This document shows, in pieces, positions 24,581 to 36,065 of a DNA stretch of 64,000 bases; the stretch's first letter is position 1, and every line of letters begins with the position of its first letter. The position numbers and the translations under genes were made by a program. Source of the DNA: Vandiemenella viatica (lineage: Eukaryota; Arthropoda; Insecta; Orthoptera; Morabidae); contig JARYHS010006964.1 in the NCBI GenBank assembly GCA_031002005.1, forward strand, positions 1,302,001 through 1,366,000, read 5' to 3'. Below the pieces are notes generated by a model. That model had not been told where the DNA came from, searched no databases, and was given only the letters and a program-made list of their open reading frames with translations.

Positions 24581-25040
24581 CAAGAACCCATTGAGATACC
24601 ATCTTGAAAGTTTGCATGCATGAAGTCAGTTAGACTGTTCAACACATATATAATTTTTATATAAAAAAATCCTAAGGTACGTATTTTGGAAATTTCAAAA
24701 AAAAAATTTTTTGGAATTTTTAAAAATTTTCAAGTTTGGGTAACATAGTCATGTTACATATCAAATTGAAGGGAATTCTTAGAGAAAAACAATGGCGCAA
24801 GTTTGAGCTCTCTAGGTTGTACAGTTTTTGGAGCTACAGCATTTTAAAACAATCACAAATCGATCAAAAACAGTCGTTTTTGGGATTTTTAAACCCTTGA
24901 AACTCAAAACCAAAAGTCAGAAAAATTTGAAATTTCAGATTTAAACTAGTGTTGGTGGGGACACTACCTTAAAAAAATTCGTCCAAATCTGAGAGGTCAA
25001 GGTTCAGACTGTTAGTTGATTTGAGAAGGAATGACCCAAA
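23523..25040 (-). mobile_element. Left-arm-specific 1.5 kb insertion with unidentified ORFs
   Basis: Left and right arms are collinear up to about 23,520 and again from about 25,040, but the right arm has only about 220 bp, including a LINE scrap, in between. The insertion holds two minus-strand open segments. The upstream one (24,463-24,203) ends with WEFFATSHGKSAFDGLG and TVKRLAAEAGLQRPYDQQIL. The downstream one (24,193-23,780) ends with a region YYDSRWLGYIEEKYSDMYRI and FLHPKGPAHSFYYPQP. I have seen such ATSHGK...DGLG...VKR proteins as unannotated multicopy metazoan sequences and suspect a transposon-encoded protein, but I cannot name the superfamily. A poly-T run of over 20 bases is at about 24,556. 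Confidence 0.55.
23780..24463 (-). pseudogene. C-terminal part of an unidentified 'ATSHGK' protein
   Basis: Two adjoining minus-strand open segments of 86 and 137 codons look like one protein interrupted by a slip in a T-rich run near 24,205-24,215. The visible part has a globular segment with the motif ATSHGKSAFDGLG, then AGLQRPYDQQILTP, and a tail rich in aromatic residues around SRWLGYIEEKY. No start with an upstream domain is visible; 5' of it the sequence becomes AT-rich and closed. The function is unknown. It probably came with the surrounding insertion rather than belonging to the zinc-finger gene whose intron it occupies. Confidence 0.5.
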
Positions 25041-25543
25041 TGTGGCAAGCTTTAATTAAAACAAAACATAAAGAAACTAAAGGAAAACAACTATCAGACA
25101 ACTTCTAATTTTTTGCTTCAGCAGCTCGGATTATTTATAACGAACAAACTACTAACGTACAACCGAAAAATAAAATAAATATAGATTAAACAACACGATA
25201 GAAATAAGGATACAGCACTCATAAAAGAAGTGGTATTTCAATGATTAAATTCAGTGGCTGTTACGACTAAAAAACAAGGATGTGGTGTGTATCAGCCGGA
25301 TTAAAAAAATCTTCGTTTTTTCAATCGAAATGTAAAGAGTTCCACAATGATGCATTATAGTAAAAAATTAGTTTAAAGAACAATGAAATTCAACATAATA
25401 AAACTACCAAATAATATTAATAAGTTCTGCCCTGCAATTTTTTCCTACATATTAACTGATGACGTACGACAAAATTAAACACACGGCGAACATTTTATGG
25501 TTCAAGTTATACATACCGCACACAACATTAGAACCCAACTTAC

Positions 25544-26060
25544 CTTTGTTAGTAAAGAAAATGGGCTGATTGAAAGCAGTACAACGTCAACCACATTCTA
25601 AAACACTGTGTGCTCAACGAACTTTATTCCTGGAGTTGTAAAACGCAATACGTATTCTGCACAGCTCCAGAAACACTTCACAGATAGAAACACATCTCAT
25701 GTTTAATGTTTGTTACATTTATTGCCTCCACATCAATGTCTTCCCTCGTCTGTTCACCATTATAAACAATACAACTAACACACAACTTTCACCACGAATC
25801 AGCTGTCAATAACAAATCTAATGCAGAGATACTGCACGCTGAAGAGCATACATTCCACTGTTAGTTTCTACGAAAGTTTCATTTATACGTCTTTAAATAT
25901 TCAGCGGAATAGTCAGTAATCCAAATGTTAATTATATGAAACGTCAATTGCCAAAATGCCTTTTTTTTTGTAAAATGTTCACTGCTTTACATAAATATAA
26001 ACATCGTTCACCGTTGAACCCGTGTTGTTCAGAATTCCACAACAAAGCACTAGGACAATG
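25544..26060 (-). other. Left ZNF copy, exon 1 (5' untranslated) and promoter region
   Basis: A donor GTAAGT (complement of 25,538-25,543) follows 'ctttactaacaaag', which is conserved in the right arm at 42,277-42,290 with donor GTAAAT. The segment upstream is among the better conserved non-coding parts of the arms, as expected of an untranslated first exon and promoter. No long open frame is present. The transcription start cannot be placed; the 5' limit given is approximate. Confidence 0.55.
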
Positions 26061-26299
26061 ACTTCTGTCCTAAAGCACGGGGTTTGCATCTGTATAGTCG
26101 CCGCAGTGTCCCCATGATGTTAAATATTTGTAGTTACGGCGAAACGACAGCAATTACGACTGTAGTAATTGTAATCAGTGCGCCGCAGTTTTGAACTTCT
26201 TAGAATTCAGAAATCTACTGGGATCGTCCTAAGCGTTATTTATTCATTTGAAAATTTTCAAAATAATTTGTAATTTAATTTTCACTTAACGTCTTCAAT

Positions 26300-26664
26300 A
26301 AGTATTTAATTTTTAATTCAATTACCGTGGAATGCACGCTCCAGTGACAAATTTCCTACACATCAATTTTTTCTCCTTTCCTGTACCCACCTGCTTTTCC
26401 CCTACGCAAATTTTCAACTTTAAATTGTTTCAGCTTAAATTGTTTCAACTTTTTGGTAAATAATTCATTTCTCTTGGTAACTTCTCCTGACTCCCTCACC
26501 AACAGAACAAATTTTCCCAAACCCTCGCGTCTGACTCGAGTGCCAACTTGTGGTCATGGTCAGGCATTACTTTCAATTCTTCCACCAATATCTTTCAACG
26601 CCTCATCACCAATATATCCCTTGTAAACTCCCTTGACTCTCTTCAACCTCATCCTGTCTTCCAA
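26300..26664 (-). mobile_element. LINE A 3' end (left-arm copy)
   Basis: On the minus strand this matches the 3' termini at 30,325-30,735, 35,700-36,060 and 41,179-41,505. All share 'atattggtgatgaggc', an 'aggtgggtgcaggaaagg'-like stretch and a terminal 'gcgtgnnctccattgcaattnaa'. LINE B interrupts this copy upstream. Confidence 0.75.
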
Positions 26665-27877
26665 TACAATAAATACATTTTCCATTGATACAAATATAAT
26701 GGACTGCTTCTTTGGGATGAGGAAAGTTGTCAAGATACAGAAAAATAATTGCATAAAAAATAATATATACACCAGAAGATGACCAGTCATGTCATATATG
26801 GTACATTAATTATGTCAACTGCGTTTAGACAAACTACTGACAGTTTATTTTGTATATACCTTGGAGATAAATTCTTCGACGGAGTAGAAGCAGCTGTCAA
26901 TCAAAAATTCTTTCAATTTTTTCCTGAATTTATTCTTAACAACTATTAGACATTTAATATATGTTGGGAGCTTATTGAACATATGTACCCCTGAATATCG
27001 GACCCCTTTTTGAACAAATGACAATGACTTGTAATCATTGTGAAGACCATTTTTACTTCTAGTGCCATAATTGTGTATTTTACTATTTGTTTCAAACAAT
27101 GTACAATTGGAGACTAAAAAGGACATTAATGTGTATATATACTCAGAGAACAATGTTAAAATCCATAACTTCTTGAACAGCTCTCTACATAAAGTTCTAT
27201 TGTTAACCACCCACATAATTCTTATTACTCGCTTTTGGGCTCTGAACTCTTTGTCTCTATGGGTAGAATTTCCCCAGAATATTATTCCATATGACAATAA
27301 GCAAAATAAACTAGCTGCCTCATATGGAGATCACCTATAGCTGAAATTGTACCAATTGCAAATGTGGCTGCACCCAATCGCTTTAGTAAGTCAAAAACAT
27401 ATACTTTCCAATTTAAATCATGATCAATATGCAAACCTAGGAATTTCACGAACTTTGCCTCTTGAATGGACTGACATGCAATTGTTATGTCTACTTTGTG
27501 ATGTAGTAAATTACATATATTTAGTTTTATCAAAGTTTAAAGACAAGCTAATAGCTGTAAACCAGTTGATAATTATGTCAAAGACATAATTTAAAACATA
27601 TTCTATTAATAAATCTGGATTATTTTTAATTCTAATATTTGTGTCATCTGTAAATTTGACAAATTTTGAGTTTTTAGATGCAATACAGGGTAGATCATTT
27701 ATATATAACAACAATAGTGGCTCCAATATGGAACATTGAGGCACCCCACATCTGATTAATCCCCACTCGGAAAACAGTGGACTACTTAACGCAGCCTTAA
27801 AATTCTCCATTGACACTTCTGTTTTCTATTTGGAAGGTAAGAACTAAACCATTTACTAACAATTATCATTTCTAAGT
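26665..27877 (-). pseudogene. LINE B reverse-transcriptase fragment nested in LINE A (left-arm copy)
   Basis: The minus strand encodes the second half of a Jockey/CR1-type LINE reverse transcriptase. Visible are a GVPQCSILEPLLLLYINDL block (palm, normally GVPQGSxLGP), KFTDDTNI (the A/YxDD site decayed to FTDD), KFLGLHIDHDLNWKVYV, and the C-terminal SYGIIFWGNSTHRDKEFRAQ ... KLPTYIK tail. Three open frames with frameshifts (27,816-27,511; 27,533-27,282; 27,297-26,845) show that it is dead. The right arm carries the same nested insertion at 39,979-41,178. Confidence 0.85.
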
Positions 27878-28290
27878 TACTAATTGTGTTCTGCTGTAAA
27901 TTTCAGAGACATATCTCACAGCCCTTCTTTGTAGTCCCTCCAACACCTGTATTTGTTACTCAAAATGTAGTACCCACACAACACCACCATATTGAAGCAA
28001 TGATCTGACCAATGTTATTTAACCTAATTCACTAACTTCTTGATACATCCTCTCATCACCCCATCCAGCAAATGAAGGATTTTGTAACCTTTTTCCTACC
28101 CCCTACTCAATGTACTCTGCCCATTCGAGTTTATTATCAATCGTTACACCAAGACATTTACAGTTCAGACCTTCAACACGTAATTATTACCCATTTAAAT
28201 ATTCTATCCAAGACACCCTGCGGCTGTTCACAGTCTTCTCCTGTTTTGATCCTATTTTATACCATTATGTCATCTACAAACAACCTAACT
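27878..28290 (-). mobile_element. LINE A body fragment (left-arm copy)
   Basis: This continues LINE A upstream of the LINE B insertion. The minus strand contains 'aggttgtttgtagatgacata' (the FVDD-type catalytic box) and the 'aagaagggctgtgagat' segment (KRRAVR). It is matched by 39,561-39,978 in the right arm. Confidence 0.7.
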
Positions 28291-28326
28291 TCTGCATTAT
28301 CTTGGTTCTCCGAGTGGAGCCGCGTC
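28291..28326 (-). mobile_element. Penelope-like element 3' tip, cut by the assembly gap
   Basis: The complement of these bases (gacgcggctccactcggaga and what follows) matches the 3' terminus of the Penelope-like element at 39,527-39,560, joined to LINE A at the same base. The rest of the element, if present, lies in the gap. Confidence 0.75.
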
Positions 28327-29326
28327 NNNNNNNNNNNNNNNNNNNNNNNNNNNNNNNNNNNNNNNNNNNNNNNNNNNNNNNNNNNNNNNNNNNNNNNNNN
28401 NNNNNNNNNNNNNNNNNNNNNNNNNNNNNNNNNNNNNNNNNNNNNNNNNNNNNNNNNNNNNNNNNNNNNNNNNNNNNNNNNNNNNNNNNNNNNNNNNNNN
28501 NNNNNNNNNNNNNNNNNNNNNNNNNNNNNNNNNNNNNNNNNNNNNNNNNNNNNNNNNNNNNNNNNNNNNNNNNNNNNNNNNNNNNNNNNNNNNNNNNNNN
28601 NNNNNNNNNNNNNNNNNNNNNNNNNNNNNNNNNNNNNNNNNNNNNNNNNNNNNNNNNNNNNNNNNNNNNNNNNNNNNNNNNNNNNNNNNNNNNNNNNNNN
28701 NNNNNNNNNNNNNNNNNNNNNNNNNNNNNNNNNNNNNNNNNNNNNNNNNNNNNNNNNNNNNNNNNNNNNNNNNNNNNNNNNNNNNNNNNNNNNNNNNNNN
28801 NNNNNNNNNNNNNNNNNNNNNNNNNNNNNNNNNNNNNNNNNNNNNNNNNNNNNNNNNNNNNNNNNNNNNNNNNNNNNNNNNNNNNNNNNNNNNNNNNNNN
28901 NNNNNNNNNNNNNNNNNNNNNNNNNNNNNNNNNNNNNNNNNNNNNNNNNNNNNNNNNNNNNNNNNNNNNNNNNNNNNNNNNNNNNNNNNNNNNNNNNNNN
29001 NNNNNNNNNNNNNNNNNNNNNNNNNNNNNNNNNNNNNNNNNNNNNNNNNNNNNNNNNNNNNNNNNNNNNNNNNNNNNNNNNNNNNNNNNNNNNNNNNNNN
29101 NNNNNNNNNNNNNNNNNNNNNNNNNNNNNNNNNNNNNNNNNNNNNNNNNNNNNNNNNNNNNNNNNNNNNNNNNNNNNNNNNNNNNNNNNNNNNNNNNNNN
29201 NNNNNNNNNNNNNNNNNNNNNNNNNNNNNNNNNNNNNNNNNNNNNNNNNNNNNNNNNNNNNNNNNNNNNNNNNNNNNNNNNNNNNNNNNNNNNNNNNNNN
29301 NNNNNNNNNNNNNNNNNNNNNNNNNN
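28327..29326. other. Assembly gap (1,000 Ns)
   Basis: A run of exactly 1,000 unknown bases, so its true length is probably not known. It falls precisely at the inner end of the left arm, which hides the junction of the inverted duplication. All long open frames reported across it are artefacts. Confidence 0.98.
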
Positions 29327-30014
29327 AATCCTGAGCAAAGGTATTTCACCCGATTGCGAAGATATTACATTTTGGTGATAAAGATAGTTTTCCTATCAAT
29401 AAAAAAGAATTCTTCTGGTAAAATACACAAAATAAAAAAACGCCAAAAGCTCTACAAATTATTAGCAGAAACAGTAATAATATTAAGAGACTGGATTTGA
29501 GGTAGCAGAAATGGATACAAAATGAAATGATCGTAATTTTTAAGTAGTGACAAAAGGAGGGTTCAATAGTTCAATTTTTTGTTTACTTAATTACCCACAT
29601 ACCTTAAGTTGGAGTGTATTAAGTAAATACTAAGCAGCGAACTTAAATATAGGGAAAAATTGTTATTGTATTTGTAATTGCAATGGTAATTCTAATTTTA
29701 AATTACAGTGTATATCAATTTATATTGTACAACAATGTATTTTATTGGAACAGTCTGAAAACTTGTTGCATTAAATTTAATTACAACATTTCTAAAATGG
29801 CTTTCGCTAGACAGTTGGTCGTGTTTCCCTCCCTGTTACAGAGATGAGGACCTGTGTCCCATTCGCAGAGCTAACTGACCTGGCGAAAGATTAGCGCGAA
29901 CAACAATGCACCAGCGAATAGTGATACCTAATAGTATACGGGTCCTAATTTAGTCACAAGAAGATAAAGTAGATAAATGTGGGATAATAAATAGAATCTA
30001 CTTCGACGCACATC
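29327..30014. other. No recognised feature
   Basis: AT-rich sequence directly after the gap. It does not continue the Penelope element and does not match the right arm by eye. Confidence 0.4.
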
Positions 30015-30324
30015 TATTGGTGTCAGGCATCTCTACCCGGCTTGTGAGGGAGATGGTGGTGTCCAGTCCGGGGGCTTACCCTGCGGACGGTAGTCCGATG
30101 GTGTTGGTGCCTTGGCTGGCGGATGGACTACCTGTGGAAGGGAGTCGAGCAGGAGTTGTCATCTCTGCTGAGTCTACATTTGACGCACAGGAAGATACTT
30201 CGTTGCGGTCGGCACCTACCAGCTCTGACGGTAATTGTACTCTGTTATTACACAGCATAATGGCAGACGAAATGCTTAGTACGCTTGGCTGTACCTCCCG
30301 GTGGCTCCATCTTGGGCCGGTAGG
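30015..30324. other. GC-rich island of unknown nature
   Basis: About 310 bp of clearly higher GC than its surroundings, open on the plus strand from 30,017 and also open on the minus strand (30,258-30,076). The plus-strand frame runs on into LINE A sequence, so a 132-codon gene is not credible. I recognise no domain. It may be an unidentified repeat or captured exon. Confidence 0.3.
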
Positions 30325-30735
30325 AATGGTTTCTGGAAATTATGGCACAATGCAATCAGTAACAGACAGGAAGAAAGAGCTGCAATGGGATCATTGCAAG
30401 ACAGAAGGAGGGTGAAGAGAGTCGTGGGAGTGTACAAGCCGTATACTGGCGATGAGGCATAGAAATATATTGGTGTAAAAATGAAAAGTAATGGATGGAA
30501 TTAAAAAATTACCATGACCACTTTATTTCAGGCTCTAAGGTTCTCTTTTTTAGGTAAGGGTGCCAGAGATTGGAACAAGTTACCAAGCGAAATGATGAAT
30601 AATTTACCAATAACGTTGTAATAATTTAAAGTTGAAATTGGTAGAGGGCAAATGTAGGTGGGTGCTGGAAGGAGGGAAGATGGGTATGTAGGGAAATTGC
30701 CACCGAAGCGTGAACTCCATTGCAACTTAATTAAA
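30325..30735 (+). mobile_element. LINE A 3' end (spacer copy 1)
   Basis: It starts inside the LINE C-terminal segment (VSGNYGTMQSVTDRKKELQW), continues through 'actggcgatgaggcatagaaatat' and ends with the shared terminus 'gcgtgaactccattgcaactt'. It is a 5'-truncated copy of about 0.4 kb. Confidence 0.75.
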
Positions 30736-31890
30736 TATTATTATTATATTATTACGATGATCGCACCAACTGGTGTGAATACACATGTTTGCATGTTTTA
30801 CGAGTACCATGTTGTCACTAGAAAGTCTCGCAACTTCATTACACCTCAATCCGTGTAATATTTCTCTCAGTTCATCTATTATTGTTGAGCCTATTCGTAT
30901 CATACAGTACATAGCTTCATCTATCTCCCGAGTGTATTTTACAGGTTTGCATCATAAACTCCTACATTTCACTAGCAATTTACTACTTTTCATTATGCTG
31001 AAATGCATTTAAAAAAATCTCTTTACCTTGTTAACTTATTCCAATTTAATAGTGTCTTCTAATACGCCAATGAAACTATCACATAATTTTGGTGTGTTCC
31101 TAGAAACGTTTAGCTTCACTTTGACAACGTTTTTACTTTTCTCTATCTACATCACTTCGACGTTTTAGGTATTCTGTGTTTGGTCTTCATTTCTCTTTTC
31201 TGCAAGATGTTCCTTCCAAATTGTGACCCCTCCATTTTTCTGATTTTCCTTTCCTTTGTTGAACTTTCAAGGGAGTTTTCTCAACACGTTGCTTTATATT
31301 CTTATATTTCAATTTATACACATACCTAATGATGTATTTAATAATAATTTATTTAATCTCTAATCGTAAATCTATCAAAAATTTTCATCTTCCAACGCAT
31401 ATACTTTGAATGTTTTACTCGGATTTAGTATCTTACCTTTTGCCAGGTAGCAGATAGTCGCTACTACTAAGAAAAGAACTACTTGTACATATTGAAACTT
31501 ATCTAATGGGCTAGGGATGAAAGTTTTTCATTAATCATTATGTAATCTTTGAGTTACTAAGCTCCTTTGGAACACTACATATATTTGTGAATATTTTTTG
31601 TTTAAACAATATTGTTAGTAAACATTAATTTGTTATAGGTACCAAACTGTCTCATATCAGTTCCATGTTGACGTACTTGTGTTTCATCAAAGATGTCTGC
31701 AATATTGAAAACACAATAAAATTTGATGGTTTTTAGAAAATCTAGATATATCTCCCATTCTACATTCTTGAGGAGTGTAAAAGTCTATCATAGAGTTATG
31801 TCTCTGTCAATTCGCAGTCTCACTGACACAATTCTATATTTTATGTAAGATACCTCTACATCTGCAAACATCTACATACATGCTTTGCCA
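30736..31890. other. No recognised feature
   Basis: About 1.1 kb of AT-rich sequence with only short unremarkable open frames on both strands. Confidence 0.4.
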
Positions 31891-31899
31891 CTTACAATA

Positions 31900-32420
31900 C
31901 ATTTGGTGCCAATGTGTGCTTTGAAACAAAACTAATCTCAGCTCTGTGTATTCCAATCCTGAATAGCACGACGGAAGAAAGAATTCATATAAGCATCACA
32001 GCGGCACCTTATTTCTCTAATCTTATCTCTCTTGTCATTGCAACCCAAAAAGTTGGATCGTCGAAGTATTTCATCGCACTCGTAATTGAAAGTGTGTGTA
32101 TGTATGCTTAGCAATAAGTTCAAATGAATCTTACGTCGTCTGTCTACCAGAGAATCCCAGCCCAATCTACCCATCAATTCTGTAACGATTTCTTGAAGAC
32201 TGCAGCAAGCAGTGATGAATCGAGCGGCTCTTCTCTGTACTTTCTCTATACTGTCAATCAATTCCATACGAAACTGATAACAAACGGCACAACAGTTCTT
32301 CAATTGAGGACGCACGAGAGTTTTGTACGCTATCACCTTTGACCATCCATCACAGTTTTTCAAGATGAATCGCAGCCTAGAATTAGTTACTATTAATCTA
32401 ATATTGAATTAATATGCAGA
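31900..32420 (-). pseudogene. LINE C reverse-transcriptase C-terminal fragment
   Basis: A 141-codon minus-strand open frame (32,363-31,938) reads YKTLVRPQLKNCCAVCYQF, then IEKVQRRAARFITACC, and ends FFRRAIQDWNTQ. This is the conserved region after the reverse-transcriptase palm in CR1/Jockey-group LINEs. It differs from LINE A and LINE B and has no catalytic domain, so it is a 5'-truncated remnant. Confidence 0.75.
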
Positions 32421-32514
32421 TTCCATTTCGTATTGCTTTGTACGCCAAAATACTACAGCTAATCTACCATATCAATAATTGACTGTACATCCCCATAGTT
32501 ATGACAAGTTTAAG

Positions 32515-33905
32515 ATAGTTTTTTTTTGTTAGTTCTGACCTTTTGAATAGAAAACAGAAATTGTCACTTGAACATTTCAATGCTGTCATACGATCCACAA
32601 TTTTCTGAGTGGAAATTTATCAGATAGGGAGTACTTCAGGGTTCCATATTGTAGCTACTATTTTATAGTATATTTGTAGAGCTACCCTCTGTGCCATCTG
32701 AAAACTCAAAATGTCTGCAGTTTGCAGATGTCACAAGAACAGGAATCAAAAATACTCCAGTTTTCTCTACCTGAACCAAATTATAATCGTCTTTGACCTT
32801 ACTAATAATTGATTTGTAGCTAATAGTTTATCTTTAAATTTTGATAAAATTCTATAAATGCAACCCTGTACATCACACAGATTAACACCAGACATACACA
32901 TAAAAAAATGCAGACTATTCCGTTCGAGGAGTAGAGTGTGTGTATATTCTAGTTTGGCATATTGGTCGCAATTAAAATTGGGGGGGGAGGTGATTATCTC
33001 TGATTGGGTGCAGTGACATTTTCAATTTGTTTAATTTTAGGTTAGGGTGATTTCCGTATGATGAAACAACAATTTTACTTATTTTAACTCCATAATGTCA
33101 CATGCAATAACATTCATGAGCAATTCTACTCATAGACACAAAGTATTCACAGCCCAAAAGCGAATTATAAGAAACAATTGTGGGGCTAAAAGACGAACGT
33201 CATGCGGAGATATGTTTAAGAAATTAGGGATTTTAACATTGGTGGCCGAGTGAAGTCATCCGTTATACTATATTTGAAACAAATAGTAAAATATTCATTT
33301 ATCACACTAGAAGTAAAATTAATGTACACAAGGATTACAAGCCGTTATCATTTAATCAAAAAACCTTCAAGTCCCCTATGAGGAATTTCCAGCAGATTAA
33401 TTAAAATGTGATCCACAGAATTAAGTAATATACTAAGTTATCGGTTTACTATATCTTTACTCGAGAATATCTTACCACAAAGGCTTAAGTGTGCTGTTGA
33501 TAAACCAGTCTATAAGAAAAAGGAGATAGTTCAGTTATATTGAATTACTGCCCTATTTCATTACTAACAGTATTCTCCAGAACTTCAAGGGTACGTATCT
33601 TCAATAACTCCAAACACATCTCAAATGTCTAGAGGCTAATCAAATTAAACTCATGAAAGAAGTTTTAATTGATAATAACTCCTTCTGCGAACAAAATTTT
33701 TTTTTCCAAAGCGTCTACAAAATATTTGCCAGTAGTTTGTGTAAATGGAAATGATATATTGAAGGCACATATGCTATGACATTACATTTTGAGGTGTATG
33801 TATTATTTTGCTATGCAATTAGTTACTTGTAAATTGACAACTTTCCACATCACACAGAGTCAATTTCTTATGTTGGGATCTATGGAAAATGAATTTATTT
33901 TACTG
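32515..33905 (+). pseudogene. LINE B degenerate copy (spacer)
   Basis: It is collinear with LINE B at 39,979-41,178: 'ttgttagttctgaccttttgaatagaaaacag' at the start, 'cagtttgcagatgtcacaag' (decayed catalytic box), 'cagcccaaaagcgaattataag' and the 3' terminus 'cacatcacacagagtcaatttcttat'. It has many stops and small deletions and no long open frame. It is older or less constrained than the two arm copies. Confidence 0.75.
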
Positions 33906-33984
33906 TGTGCTGTATGATCTACACTGTTAATATTCTGTCCAGGTCACTCTGTAGCTTTTCAGCCTTCTCATATTGTTATCTTAT

Positions 33985-36065
33985 TACATACCAAGGGTTC
34001 AAGGAGATAATAAGAAATGTGGAAGAAAAATTTATTCCAAAACAGAAAATAAAAAGAAGTATAGAACCTGTGTATTGTAACAGAGAGGTGAGGCGGTTAA
34101 AGCGGTTGGTAAGAAAAGAACATAACAGAGTTTAGAGACAGCAGGGTACCGGTAGTCGGGAATATTTAAAACAATTGAACAATGACTTAATAATAGCTAA
34201 GAAGGTGGCTACAGATGGATTTATGAAGAGTATTGTCAGTGCAGGAGGACCATTGACTGATTCATCCAGAAATTTCTATAACTATGTTAAAAAACTGAGA
34301 GGAAAGGAGGGTGTTGGGACACTTTTAGATAAGGATGGACAAGAAGTTACGGAGGATTCGAAAAAGGCAGAGATTTTATGTAACTGGTTTAGTGAGAGCA
34401 TTAGTGACAATGAATCAGAAACAGGTGGTTCTGAATCGGATAACGAACTTAACAAAACAAGTAGAAATGAGCAGACCTTAAAATTTGAAATTCGTCTTGA
34501 AGATATCATGAAGGAACAACGAAAGCTGAAAAAACATAAAGGGGTTGGTGTAAATAATATTACTACAGATGTCATAAGATAGGTGGATGTGATATTATAC
34601 CTTATCTTGAAATATTATTTAAATTGAGTCTTGATACTTGCTGCTTACCAGAGGAATGGAAAAGTGCAATAGTAGTGCCGGTACATAAAGGAGGGGTGAG
34701 AAATAGAGTCGAAAATTATAGGCAAATCAGTTAGACATCAGTGGTAGGTAAATTAATGGAAAGATTGATATGCAATCACATCAGAAATATATGTGAGGAG
34801 CGTAAGTGGTTTTTATGTAGGCAACATGGCATTAGGCAAGGATATTCATGCGATTCTCAGTTGGTGGGATATATGCAAGATATTTCAGATGAAATGGACA
34901 AGGGAGGCCAAATTGATAGTGTAGCACTAGCATCTGTCTAAGGCGATTTGACAGAGTGAAGCCATAAAATGGTAGTAACTAAGGTAAAAACCATTGGAGT
35001 GGATAAGAAAGTCGATTTGCTGGTAGAAGAATTTTTAAAGGTAGAAAACAGAAAGTTAGGGTAGGAAATGCGGCTATCAAAAGAAGTAGTACTAAAAATG
35101 GGTGTGCCACAGGGTAGCGTATTGGGACCATTGCTATTTATTATTCTAATGAATAATTGTGTTGATTGTTTAGCTATCCGAAATTAGATTGTTTGCAGAT
35201 GACATAATGCTGTATAAAAGAATCAAAACGACAGAGGATTGTAAACAGTTCGAGGGTGATCTGGACAGGATATCTAGTTGGTTGGTAAACATGCGATATA
35301 GATAAATGCAAAGAACAGTCAGCTTATTAGATACACAAATAAAAAACTAAACGTTTATAATGATACAGGCGGGGAAAGAATTGCTTATTGAAGACTTTAA
35401 ATGTAAATGTTTTTTCATTACATTTAATAACAAGCTTAACTGACACAAATCACTTTGGTCAGGTGGTGGGAAAGGGTTTCAAAGTTCTGCATTTGTTGGA
35501 GAGGTGATGAGGTGTTGTACGAGAGAAGTAAAGCAACTGGGTTACAAAAGTTTGGTTCAGACCATTGTTTGAATATGGTATTGTAGTACCGGACCCAGAT
35601 TTTGACTATCAAATACAGGAGTCTGAGAAGGTGCAAAGAAGGGCTGCTAGATTTGTTTCTGGAAATTATCGCAAAACGCAATCGGTAACAGATATGGAAA
35701 AGGAGCTGGAATGGGACTCATTGAAAGACAGTGGGTGCGAAGAGGTTATGGGAGTGTAGATGGTATATATTGGTGATGAGGCGTGGAAATATATTGGTGT
35801 AAGAATTGAAAGTAATGCATGGAAGGGAAAAGATGGCCATGACCACAAGCTGACACTCGATTGCAGGCACAAGGGTGTAGGAAGATTCTCTTTTTTGTTA
35901 AGGATGTCAGGGATCTAAGTAAGAGTGATTAACTTGCCAAAGAAGTTGAAAGATTTTAAAGTTAAAATTTGTAAAGTTTAAATGTAGGTGGGTGCAGGAA
36001 AGGGTGAAGATGGTTGTTTAGGAAAATTGCCACCTGGGCATGCGCTCCATTGCAATTTAAGTTTA
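33985..36065 (+). pseudogene. LINE A, longest copy, reverse transcriptase pseudogene
   Basis: About 2.1 kb of a CR1/Jockey-group LINE on the plus strand. Blocks in order are: a linker region (34,175-34,582, NFYNYVKKLRGKEGVGTLL, then KHKGVGVNNITTDVIR); the fingers region (34,741-34,941, KLMERLICNHIRNICEE); the palm motif GVPQGSVLGPLLFII near 35,100; the catalytic LFADDIMLYK near 35,190; and the C-terminal QRRAARFVSGNYRKTQSVTD near 35,640. The 3' end is 'cctgggcatgcgctccattgcaattt'. Stops and frameshifts break each block, so it is not active. The 5' end, including the endonuclease, is missing. Confidence 0.85.

Larger units (their letters stand above)
9957..28326 (+). repeat. Left arm of large inverted duplication
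   Basis: Read as reverse complement, this 18.4 kb matches 39,510-58,941 in order: MADF-like remnant, SINE, zinc-finger gene with introns, piggyBac element, first exon, LINE A 3' end, LINE B, LINE A body, Penelope 3' end. The outer edge is set where homology stops just beyond 'taatacaatcaaaaataaacaatt' (right arm about 58,890; left arm complement about 10,010). The inner edge runs into the assembly gap. In a hand alignment of 26,099-26,235 against 41,602-41,738 I counted about 15 differences in roughly 137 bases. Confidence 0.95.

Noticed and set aside
28072..29378. Four open frames of 350-422 codons on both strands
   Set aside because: They consist almost entirely of translated Ns in the assembly gap.
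30017..30415. 132-codon open frame as a gene
   Set aside because: Its last third is LINE A C-terminal coding sequence, and the first part is open on both strands with no recognisable domain.
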